Made by a program: the position numbers and the translations under genes
Notes under the pieces: generated by a model
The model's input: only the letters and a program-made list of their open reading frames with translations
Told to the model about the DNA's origin: nothing
The model's database searches: none
Shown here: piece after piece, positions 53,270 through 60,810 of the stretch
How positions within the stretch are numbered: position 1 is the first letter of the stretch
How the letters are laid out: every line of letters begins with the position of its first letter
Source: an uncultured Collinsella sp.
GTDB lineage: Bacteria > Actinomycetota > Coriobacteriia > Coriobacteriales > Coriobacteriaceae
Reading direction: 5' to 3'
DNA length: 64,000 nt
Assembly: GCA_900550415.1 (NCBI GenBank)
Contig: URSO01000002.1
Span: 6,369 to 70,368 of the forward strand

Positions 53270-54583
53270 CTACGCTACAAAGAAGTAGACGAGGAAGGCG
53301 AAGGCTGCGATCCACATGAGCGGCTTGATCTTGGAGGCCTCGCCCTTAAAGAGCGCGACGATCACGTAGGCGATAAAGCCCAGGCCAATGCCGGCAGAGA
53401 TGGAGTAGGTGAAGGGCACGCCGGCGACAATCATGAACGCCGGGAAACCCTGCGACACGTCGGACCAGTCGATCTCGGAGGCCTCGCTCATCATGAGGTA
53501 ACCGACGTAGACCAGAGCACCGCAGGTGGCGGCGCTGGAAACGATGGTGACGATGGGGGAGAAGAACGCGGCGAGAATGAACAGCACGCCGGTGGTGACG
53601 GAGGTGAGGCCCGTGCGGCCACCGTCGGCAGCGCCAGAGGTGGACTCGACGAAGGTGGTGATGGAGGAGACGCCCATAAAGCCACCGGCAGCAGCGGCCA
53701 CGGAGTCGACGACCAGGATGGGACGGATGTCCTCGACATTGCCGTCCTCGGTCAAGAACTCGCCCTGCTTGGCGACGGCCATCGCGGTGCCCATGGTGTC
53801 GAAGAAGTCGCTCATGAGCAGCGAGAAGGCAACGACGAGCAGCATCGGGTCGGTCAGGACCTTCACGATGGCAAGGTTGCCGTCGGCAGTGCTGGCAAAC
53901 GGGGCGCCGAAGGTCGAGAAGTCGAGCGGTGCGATGAGGCCCTCGGGCGCATGGGTGACGCCCAGCGGGATTCCGGCGATAACGGCGACGATGATGCCGA
54001 TGAGCAGCGAGCCCGGCACGTTGCGGGAAGCCAGGGCAACCGTCACGACGATGGAGATGATGCCGACGATAAAGGTGGGGGAGGCGATGTCGCCCAGGCC
54101 GACGAGCGTACCGGCGCCAGCGGTGATGATGCCGGCGTCGCACAGGCCGATCATGGCGATAAACAGGCCCAGACCCACCGAGATGGCGTGGCGCAGGACC
54201 ACGGGGATGGCGTCCATGATGGCCTCGCGCAGGCCGCACAGGACGAGCAGCAAGATGACGATACCCTCGAGGAAGATAACGCTCATGGCCACGTGCCAGT
54301 CGCCGCCGCACATGGTGGTGGCGATGCCCGCGATCATGGCGTTGATGCCCAGACCCGACGCGCAGGCGAGCGGGCGGTTGGCGAAGATGCCCATGCAGAT
54401 GGTCATGATGCCGGCGCCCAGGCAGGTGGCGCAGGCGAGCGCTCCCGCATCAATGCCAGCGCCCGAGAGCACTGCGGGGTTGACGGCGATGATGTAGGCC
54501 ATCGCCAGGAATGTTGTCAGTCCAGCGCGAAGTTCGGTCCCGATTGTGGACTTGCGCTCACTGACGTGAAAAAGTTCGTCCAT
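53270..54583 (-). CDS. Purine permease, AzgA-type NCS2 family
   Basis: A 437-residue membrane protein with about 12-13 helices. N-terminal GLTTFLAMAYIIAVNPAVLS, the GLGINAMIAG helix, FFDTMGTAMAVAKQ with substrate-site residues and SSITTFVESTSGAADGGRTG define the adenine/guanine/hypoxanthine permease branch (AzgA, PbuG/PbuO, YgfQ). It imports purine bases with protons. The ATG at 54583 follows AAGGAAAGGG. I see no purine riboswitch in the leader. Confidence 0.92.
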   Translation of the reverse strand: MDELFHVSERKSTIGTELRAGLTTFLAMAYIIAVNPAVLSGAGIDAGALACATCLGAGIMTICMGIFANRPLACASGLGINAMIAGIATTMCGGDWHVAMSVIFLEGIVILLLVLCGLREAIMDAIPVVLRHAISVGLGLFIAMIGLCDAGIITAGAGTLVGLGDIASPTFIVGIISIVVTVALASRNVPGSLLIGIIVAVIAGIPLGVTHAPEGLIAPLDFSTFGAPFASTADGNLAIVKVLTDPMLLVVAFSLLMSDFFDTMGTAMAVAKQGEFLTEDGNVEDIRPILVVDSVAAAAGGFMGVSSITTFVESTSGAADGGRTGLTSVTTGVLFILAAFFSPIVTIVSSAATCGALVYVGYLMMSEASEIDWSDVSQGFPAFMIVAGVPFTYSISAGIGLGFIAYVIVALFKGEASKIKPLMWIAAFAFLVYFFVA

Positions 54584-54776
54584 GCATACCCTTTCCTTGT
54601 TCGGCCCCGAGTTTAGGCCGATTGACACGAACTCATTTACTATATCGCCTTTACAACCTTGCTGTTCCTCGCATGTTGATGTTCGGCGCTTTGTAACAGA
54701 CGGACGGTATTTATCGCATGAAAATGTGTGGGTACCGTATACTTAAGCGGTTACAACGACCCCTATGGAGGAACGT

Positions 54777-55196
54777 ATGATTAAAGAGCTTTGCCACGAC
54801 GAGGCTATCCTGTCCCAGCGTTGCGAGGTTGCGACCGTCGAGGACGAGTCGGTTGCTCAGGACCTGATCGATACCATCAAGTCGCTCGATGATGCCGGCT
54901 GCTTGGCCGCCAACCAGATCGGCGTTACCAAGAAGGTCTGCGTCTACCTGGACGACGCCGGCGAGCCTCACGTGCTCTACAACCCCCGTCTGGTGTTTGG
55001 CCTGGGCGCCAGCAAGATGGAGGAGAGCTGCCTGACGCACGAGGAGGTCACCAAGTCCACGCGCTATATCAAGTGCAAGGTTGCCTTTGACCAGATCGTC
55101 GATGGCAAGATGCGCGAGCGCAAGCAGGACTTTGTGGGCTTCGAGGCGCAGATGGTCCAGCATATGATCGACCACTGTCTTGGAAAGCTGGTCTAA
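54777..55196 (+). CDS. Peptide deformylase-like protein lacking the catalytic glutamate
   Basis: A 139-residue protein of the peptide deformylase fold. Motif 1 appears as AGCLAANQIG (residues 40-49), motif 2 as EESCLT with the metal ligand Cys85, and motif 3 as QHMIDH (128-133), where both metal-binding His remain but the catalytic Glu of HExxH is Met130. Deformylase activity is therefore unlikely. A full-length deformylase presumably exists elsewhere, and a short intact homologue is at 62531. The ATG at 54777 follows GGAGG; an earlier ATG at 54765 lies inside that binding site. Confidence 0.85.
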   Translation: MIKELCHDEAILSQRCEVATVEDESVAQDLIDTIKSLDDAGCLAANQIGVTKKVCVYLDDAGEPHVLYNPRLVFGLGASKMEESCLTHEEVTKSTRYIKCKVAFDQIVDGKMRERKQDFVGFEAQMVQHMIDHCLGKLV

Positions 55197-55229
55197 GGGG
55201 ACCAAAGCACCGCACTTCGTCGTTTTTGT

Positions 55230-55265
55230 CCCGGGCGTGACATTGTTGTCATGTCCGGGCTTTTG
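55230..55265 (+). terminator. Terminator after the deformylase-like gene
   Basis: CCCGGGCGTGACA and TGTCATGTCCGGG form a long imperfect stem (55230-55259) followed by CTTTTGTG. Confidence 0.75.
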
Positions 55266-55327
55266 TGTTTAGCGCCTTTTTGTTTGGTGACAATAACCTT
55301 AGCAAGAACGTAAAGCTAGGAGGCGCT

Positions 55328-56293
55328 ATGTGTACGAGCATTCGATTTACCGATAATTCTGGCCACATGTATCTGGGCCGCAACCTCGACTGGAGCTTTG
55401 ACTACGGCCAACAGGTTCGCGTGATGCCGCGCGGGTTTCACATTCCGTATTCGTTTATCGACGATGCGTCGGCGGCACACGCGGTAATCGGCATGTGCAT
55501 CGATTACAAGAACTATCCCATGTTTTTCGACTGTGGTAACGATGCGGGTCTGGCTGTGGCGGGGCTCAACTTTCCCGGCTATGCCGAGTATGCCGAGGGC
55601 CCTGTCGACGGCAAGAACAATATCGCGGCCTATGAGTTTCCCCTGTGGGTGGCAGCGACGTTCTCGACGGTCGATGAGGTCGAGGCCGCGCTGCGCGACA
55701 CGGTGATTGTCGCCAAATCTGCCGGAGAGGGGCTGGGCGTGTCGCTGCTCCATTGGATTATCGGCGACAGCCAGCGCAGCATCGTGGTCGAGATGATGGC
55801 TGACGGCCTGCATGTATACGACAATCCGGTCGACACCCTTGCCAACCAGCCGACCTTCCCGTGGCACATGGAAAACCTGCGCACCTATATCACCGCCACA
55901 AGCGATTTTCCGCAGACGGCGACATGGCGTGGCGCCGAGCTTAAGCCCTATGGAGCCGGTGCCGGCATGCGCGGCATTCCGGGCGATTGCTATTCGCCGA
56001 GCCGTTTTGTAAAGGCGGCGTACCTCAATGCCAATTACCCGCAAAAGGAGAGCGAGACCGAAAACGTCGTTCGCATGTTCCGCTCGCTCGAGGGCGTGGT
56101 GATGATTGAGGGGGCGTCCAGGATGGGCGATGGCAAGTTCGAGAAGACTATCTATACCGGATGCTTTAGCGCGCGCACGGGCAATTATTACTACGCGATG
56201 TATGGGGATCCGTCGATTCGTTACGTGAGCCTGATGGATGCCGAGGGCGCGAGCCCCGATAGGCTCGTGGTTCCCGAGCCGCGTCGTTCGTAG
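55328..56293 (+). CDS. bsh: Bile salt hydrolase / choloylglycine hydrolase
   Basis: A 321-residue Ntn-hydrolase that cleaves glycine or taurine from conjugated bile acids. The mature enzyme starts at Cys2 after Met removal; Arg18 and Asp21 are at the canonical positions (GRNLDW). The Asn in GLNFPGY (about 82), the Asn in LANQPTFPW and the Arg in SPSRF complete the active site, all as in Clostridium perfringens CBAH. No signal peptide, so it acts in the cytoplasm. AGGAGG lies before the ATG at 55328. Substrate preference between glyco- and tauro-conjugates or a penicillin-acylase-like role cannot be read directly. Confidence 0.93.
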   Translation: MCTSIRFTDNSGHMYLGRNLDWSFDYGQQVRVMPRGFHIPYSFIDDASAAHAVIGMCIDYKNYPMFFDCGNDAGLAVAGLNFPGYAEYAEGPVDGKNNIAAYEFPLWVAATFSTVDEVEAALRDTVIVAKSAGEGLGVSLLHWIIGDSQRSIVVEMMADGLHVYDNPVDTLANQPTFPWHMENLRTYITATSDFPQTATWRGAELKPYGAGAGMRGIPGDCYSPSRFVKAAYLNANYPQKESETENVVRMFRSLEGVVMIEGASRMGDGKFEKTIYTGCFSARTGNYYYAMYGDPSIRYVSLMDAEGASPDRLVVPEPRRS

Positions 56294-56316
56294 CTCACTG
56301 GTCCGTTGCGACATAA

Positions 56317-56352
56317 AACGGCCTCGCACCTCTTATGAGATGCGAGGCCGTT
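56317..56352. terminator. Bidirectional terminator between bsh and kup
   Basis: AACGGCCTCGCA (56317-56328) and TGCGAGGCCGTT (56341-56352) are perfect arms between convergent genes. Confidence 0.8.
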
Positions 56353-56374
56353 GTCGTCAATGGCTGGTGGCGTG

Positions 56375-58603
56375 TTAGAAGTTGGCGTCGTTGAACTGGG
56401 TGCTCTCGAGTCCGTCGAGTTGCTGTTCGGGCGTATCGGCGACGCTCTCGAGCAGCTCGGTGGGATCGACGTTCATGCTCTTGCCGGCCTCGTTGCCGTT
56501 GACCAAGTCGTCCGAGAAGATGTCGACCTCCATTTCCTCGGCCTCTTCGATCTGAACCTCGAGCGGCACCTGGGTGCGCACAAGTTTGACGGCCGGGCGC
56601 ATGCGGGCAAAGAGCGGTACGTACTCAATGATGATGGCCGAGTTCTCGAGACCGTACCAGCGTGCCGGGCTTCCGCAGGCGCGGCGGACGGCGTACTTGA
56701 TGGCCATGACGCGATGGTCGTTGCGGTTGATGTCCGTTTCGGGGGCAAGCATCTTGCGCAGCATGCAAAAGCGGAAGTCGCCCACGTTGCCGCGTGTCTC
56801 GTAGATAGAGTAGGTGTGATGCTGCGGCGGCAGCTCGCCCGATGCCATCAAGTCGCCGACGATTTGGCGCAGGTAGGCATTAACGCGCTGGTTGACCTTA
56901 AAGCCCAAGTCCAGGCGCACGCGGAACAAAAAGTCCGTGCCAAAGGTCTCGACGGAATACTCGTGCGTATAGGGTTCATCGGTAACGTGCACGTTGATGA
57001 ACCAGTATGCCTTGGCGCGCTTGGGATGTTTGTCCAGGATGGAATAGAGCACGTCGCGGTCGAGCGTGAGCGGATCGGGGCTGTTGGTGAGGAACACCAG
57101 ATTGTCGGCGAGCACGGGGTAGGTCTCGTCGTTGCGCAGGCGGTTGAGCTGGTCGATGTACTTGGAGACGGGCAGCAGGATCGTCTGCGTGCGCTCGATG
57201 GCGGTGCCGCGGCGCCACACGTACATAAGGCCAAACAGCAGCGAGGCCAAGAAGATCATTACGTAGCCGCCGTCAAAGAACATGGTGAGGCACGAGGCGA
57301 AGAAGCACAGCTCAATGGCACCGAAGAGCAGGGCGAAGACGCAGGCGCCCAGCTTGTGCTTGAGGATGCCGGCGATATAGCTCGTCAGCAGCGTGGTGGT
57401 CATAAGCATGGTCACGGTAATGGCGAGGCCGTAGGCGCTCTCCATGCGCTCGGAGTTCTGGAACAGCAGCACAATGAAGATGCAGCCGACCCACATGATG
57501 TTGTTGACGAGTGGAATATAGAGCTGGCCCTTGGTGTCGCTGGGGTAGTGGATGCGCAGGTGCGGCATAAGGTTGAGGCGCGTTGCCTCGGATACCAGCG
57601 AGAACGAGCCGGTGATGAGCGCCTGTGAGGCGATGATGGCCGCCACGGCCGAAAGCACGATGGCAAAGGGGCGTAGGGGCTCGGGGAGCATCATATAGAA
57701 CGGGTTGACGATATCCATCGCGAGCATCTGGGGGTTGGAGTTATTGGCGAGTAGCCAAGCTCCCTGACCCAGATAGTTGAGGATAAGGGCCGCCTTAACA
57801 AATGGCCAGGATGCATAGATGTTTGCCTTGCCCACGTGGCCCATGTCCGAGTAGAGTGCCTCGGCACCGGTTGTCGACAGGAAGACAAAGCCGAGCACCA
57901 TAATGCCCGAATGGTTGATGGGCGAGAACAGGAACATAATGCCGCGGATGGGGTTGAGCGCGCGCAAGATGGACAGGTTGCCGAGCATGTTGAACAGACC
58001 GGCGCCTGCCAGGAACAGGAACCACAGCGTCATGAGCGGGCCGAAGAGCTTGCCGATTGACGAGGTGCCGGCGCGCTGCATGGCAAATAGGCCGCAGATA
58101 ATGATGATGGTGATGATGATGACGTTGGTCTGGCCGTCGCCCAGCAGCGCATGGCCCCATTCGATGGTGCGCAGACCCTCGATGGCTGTGGTGACCGTGA
58201 CGGCGGGGGTGAGGATGCCGTCGGCGAGCAGCGCCGCGCCGCCGATCATGGCGGGCAGAATCAGCCATGGTGCCACCTTGCGTACGAGGCTGAACAGGGC
58301 GAAGATGCCGCCTTCGTTGTGGTTGTCGGCCTTCATGGCGATTACCACGTACTTGACCGTGGTCACGAGCGTCATGGTCCAGATGACGAGCGAAAGCGCG
58401 CCCAGGATCATGTCCTCGCTGACGGTACCGATGCCGCCGTTGTTGGCGACGATTGATTTCATGGTGTACATGGGGCTCGTGCCGATGTCGCCATAGACGA
58501 CGCCGAGCGTTACGAGCAGCATGCCAGCGGAGAGGGGGATGGCTCCGTGCCCGCCTTGCCCGCGCTGGTCTTGGAGGTTTGCCTCCAGTTTGTTGTGTGC
58601 CAC
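56375..58603 (-). CDS. kup: Kup-family potassium transporter
   Basis: A protein of about 742 residues with 12 membrane helices and a large cytoplasmic C-terminal domain, a proton-coupled potassium importer. The signature GVVYGDIGTSPMYTMKSI and EGGIFALFSL are present, along with TGAEALYSDMGHVGK. The C-terminal ~100 residues are acidic. I chose the GTG at 58603 because AAGGGAG lies 5 bases upstream; an in-frame ATG at 58621 gives six more residues but no binding site. A perfect hairpin lies in the gap upstream. Confidence 0.93.
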   Translation of the reverse strand: MAHNKLEANLQDQRGQGGHGAIPLSAGMLLVTLGVVYGDIGTSPMYTMKSIVANNGGIGTVSEDMILGALSLVIWTMTLVTTVKYVVIAMKADNHNEGGIFALFSLVRKVAPWLILPAMIGGAALLADGILTPAVTVTTAIEGLRTIEWGHALLGDGQTNVIIITIIIICGLFAMQRAGTSSIGKLFGPLMTLWFLFLAGAGLFNMLGNLSILRALNPIRGIMFLFSPINHSGIMVLGFVFLSTTGAEALYSDMGHVGKANIYASWPFVKAALILNYLGQGAWLLANNSNPQMLAMDIVNPFYMMLPEPLRPFAIVLSAVAAIIASQALITGSFSLVSEATRLNLMPHLRIHYPSDTKGQLYIPLVNNIMWVGCIFIVLLFQNSERMESAYGLAITVTMLMTTTLLTSYIAGILKHKLGACVFALLFGAIELCFFASCLTMFFDGGYVMIFLASLLFGLMYVWRRGTAIERTQTILLPVSKYIDQLNRLRNDETYPVLADNLVFLTNSPDPLTLDRDVLYSILDKHPKRAKAYWFINVHVTDEPYTHEYSVETFGTDFLFRVRLDLGFKVNQRVNAYLRQIVGDLMASGELPPQHHTYSIYETRGNVGDFRFCMLRKMLAPETDINRNDHRVMAIKYAVRRACGSPARWYGLENSAIIIEYVPLFARMRPAVKLVRTQVPLEVQIEEAEEMEVDIFSDDLVNGNEAGKSMNVDPTELLESVADTPEQQLDGLESTQFNDANF

Positions 58604-58702
58604 GAGGACTCCCTTAGACATCCGGTTATCTGTCTAGGACAAAAAACTTTATGCCGTCTTTATACATACAAGAGCAGTTTGGCACATCGGGTTATTTTAG
58701 AC

Positions 58703-58726
58703 AATAATCCTCAGCTGGGGATTATT
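58703..58726. promoter_or_regulatory. Hairpin upstream of kup
   Basis: AATAATCC (58703-58710) and GGATTATT (58719-58726) form an 8-bp perfect stem between the EamA gene and kup, both on the minus strand. It lacks a clear T tract after it, so it could be a weak terminator of the EamA gene or an operator for kup. Confidence 0.4.
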
Positions 58727-58760
58727 TATCTACGCAGGTAGCATTTCAAAGCAGGGGCTT

Positions 58761-59672
58761 TTAAGCACGTGCTGTCTGGGCGATGCCAGCCTTGGCGTTT
58801 GCGCGTTTGCCGGCGAGTTCGCAAAAAATCGCGCCGCCGATGATAAGCGCGGCGCCCATCAGGCGGACCGGTGTTATGGCTTCACCCAAAAGGGCGGCCG
58901 AGAACACGACCGCCGAAAGCGGCTCGAGGTAGCCGACGACGGCGACGGTCTGGACGGGCAGCTTGGCGACGGCGCTAAAGTAGAGCAGGCAACCAATGCC
59001 GGTGTTGACGACGCCGAGCATAGCGACGGCGCGCCAATCAATGCTGGCGGCGACGCCGGCGGACAGGAACGAGGGAGCGCCCTGCGTGATGAGCGTGAGG
59101 GCCAGTGCGGTCACAAAGGCGGCGCTCACTTGGAGTGCGGAGTTCTCGAGGCCCTCGATGTGCGGCGCACCCTTGCTGGCGATGACCATCAATGCATAGC
59201 AGAAGGCCGAGGCGATTCCACAGACGATGCCCGCAATGGGCATATTGCCGCCTAGACCTTGCGCTGCAATGAGAAAAGCACCGCAGGCGACGGCGACAAA
59301 GCCAGCGATTTTGCCGCCGGTCAGCTTTTCGCCAAAAATGAGCGGGGAGAGGGCCATAACGATGATGGGGCCACAGTAATACAACAGCGAGGAGATACCA
59401 ACGCCGATCGTCTGATAGGCGCGGAACAGGAAAATCCAGCTGGCGCCCAGCGCGGCGCCCGAGACGATGAGCGCTGCGGCCTCGCGGGGGCGAGACGGAG
59501 CCTGCAGGTTATGGCGCTTGGTTATGAAGAGGATGGCGACAAGCGAGAGTGCGCCCAAAAACGTGCGGAGCAGCACGATATCGGAGCTCGGCAGCGCGAT
59601 GGCAGCGGCGATGACGCCGTTGGAGCCAAACAATAGCAATGCTGCTAAGTACGTAAACAGTCCGTTGTTCAT
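58761..59672 (-). CDS. EamA/DMT-family transporter, second copy
   Basis: A 303-residue protein with ten membrane segments in two EamA repeats (about 5-135 and 147-285), e.g. YYCGPIIVMALSPLIFGEKL closing the first repeat. It is probably an exporter of metabolites or amino acids. It is divergent from a LysR regulator 118 bp away. The same EamA/LysR layout occurs at 17614-19541, so the two pairs are likely related modules. Confidence 0.88.
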   Translation of the reverse strand: MNNGLFTYLAALLLFGSNGVIAAAIALPSSDIVLLRTFLGALSLVAILFITKRHNLQAPSRPREAAALIVSGAALGASWIFLFRAYQTIGVGISSLLYYCGPIIVMALSPLIFGEKLTGGKIAGFVAVACGAFLIAAQGLGGNMPIAGIVCGIASAFCYALMVIASKGAPHIEGLENSALQVSAAFVTALALTLITQGAPSFLSAGVAASIDWRAVAMLGVVNTGIGCLLYFSAVAKLPVQTVAVVGYLEPLSAVVFSAALLGEAITPVRLMGAALIIGGAIFCELAGKRANAKAGIAQTARA

Positions 59673-59739
59673 GCGCTGACATCCCTTCTATATCCGAGCA
59701 TGTTCACTATGGGTGAGGTGGCTTTAGAATAAAAGCGAA

Positions 59740-59773
59740 TATAATGCATGGATAACATGACAAAAACTCATGT
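59740..59773 (+). promoter_or_regulatory. -10 element and dyad before the second LysR gene
   Basis: TATAAT at 59740-59745 is a perfect -10. Just downstream, ACATGA (59755-59760) and TCATGT (59768-59773) form an inverted repeat with a 7-base spacer, close to the GTG start at 59791. The position suits autorepression by the LysR protein. Confidence 0.5.
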
Positions 59774-59790
59774 AAAGGTGGAGGCGTGTC

Positions 59791-60648
59791 GTGGAAACGA
59801 ATATTCAAAAGATGCAGGTGCTGCTGGAGACCGTGCGCGCCGGAAGCTTTACGCGTGCTGCCGAGCGCCTGAGCTATTCGCAATCGGGCGTGAGCCGTAT
59901 GGTGGCCGATCTTGAGGCCGACTGGGGCTTTAAAGTGCTCGATAGAAGCCGCGAGGGCGTAGTGCTTTCTGCCGATGGGCGGCAAGTTATGCCAGCGGTC
60001 GAGGCGTTATGCGAGGAATTTGTTCGTTTGCAGCGACGGGTGGATGAGATGCGTGGGCTCATGCGCGGCAAAATCTACATCGGTACGTTTTCGAGCGTGG
60101 CGACCCACGTGCTGCCGCCGGTGATCGCGCGCTTTCGCGCCGATCACCCGGACGTCGATTATGAGTTGCTGATGGGCGATTACTCAGAGATCGAACAATG
60201 GGTGGCAGAGGGTCGCTGCGATCTGGGCTTTATCCCGCGTGAGCCACGCGGCGCCGGCATGGCATCGCGGCCGTTGGTGCAAGACGAGCTGATGGCCGTG
60301 GTGCCAGCGGACTCCTCGCTTGCCACCGCGGAGGTCGTTTCCCTTGCCGATTTGGCCAACGAGCAGTTTATTCTGCTGGAACGCGGCACCGATGACGAGA
60401 TTACGCCGCTGTTTCGTCGGGCGGGACTGACAGTGCGATCAAAACTGTCGACCTGGGATGACTATGCGATTATGGCCATGGTCGAGGACGGCCTGGGCGT
60501 GAGCATTCTTCCCGCGCTCATCTTGCGCCGCTGTCAGTTCGATGTTGCCGTGCGTTCGCTCGAGGGACATCCCCATCGGCAAATCAATGCGATATATCGC
60601 ACGACTGATGTTTCGCTTGCCGCTGCCCGATTCCTTGAATACCTCTAA
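59791..60648 (+). CDS. LysR-family transcriptional regulator
   Basis: A 285-residue LysR-type regulator. N-terminal winged helix with QVLLETVRAGSFTRAAERLS and YSQSGVSRMVADLEAD; effector domain from about residue 88 (IYIGTFSSVATHVLPPVIAR). GTG start with AAGGTGGAGG upstream. It is divergent from the EamA gene and probably controls it together with its own transcription. Confidence 0.92.
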   Translation: METNIQKMQVLLETVRAGSFTRAAERLSYSQSGVSRMVADLEADWGFKVLDRSREGVVLSADGRQVMPAVEALCEEFVRLQRRVDEMRGLMRGKIYIGTFSSVATHVLPPVIARFRADHPDVDYELLMGDYSEIEQWVAEGRCDLGFIPREPRGAGMASRPLVQDELMAVVPADSSLATAEVVSLADLANEQFILLERGTDDEITPLFRRAGLTVRSKLSTWDDYAIMAMVEDGLGVSILPALILRRCQFDVAVRSLEGHPHRQINAIYRTTDVSLAAARFLEYL

Positions 60649-60707
60649 ACGTGTATACGTCATTGTCCGCCTTGGGCAAATCTTGGGGTTCGGTACATTT
60701 TCTTATG

Positions 60708-60792
60708 AAATTGAACTTTCGAATGAGGTGCCGCGCTATACTGCTGCCTAAATTGAACCTTAGTTCAATTCGTGTTCTATAAATTGAACTTT
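60708..60792 (+). promoter_or_regulatory. TTGAAC operator array before the HTH-aminotransferase gene
   Basis: AAATTGAACTTT occurs twice, at 60708-60719 and 60781-60792. Between them AATTGAAC (60751-60758) and GTTCAATT (60763-60770) form a perfect palindrome with a 4-base spacer. A TATACT (60737-60742) is a good -10 element lying between the first box and the palindrome. The gene product carries its own helix-turn-helix, so autoregulation through these boxes is likely. Confidence 0.75.
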
Positions 60793-60810
60793 GCCAGCAA
60801 GGAGGTTCCT

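Noticed and set aside
53138..54616. Plus-strand frame of 492 codons opposite the purine permease
   Set aside because: Low-complexity His/Asp/Gly composition typical of antisense translation of a membrane protein gene.
53270..54776. Purine riboswitch before the purine permease
   Set aside because: The leader lacks the conserved purine-aptamer loops; nothing beyond ordinary promoter-like sequence is visible.
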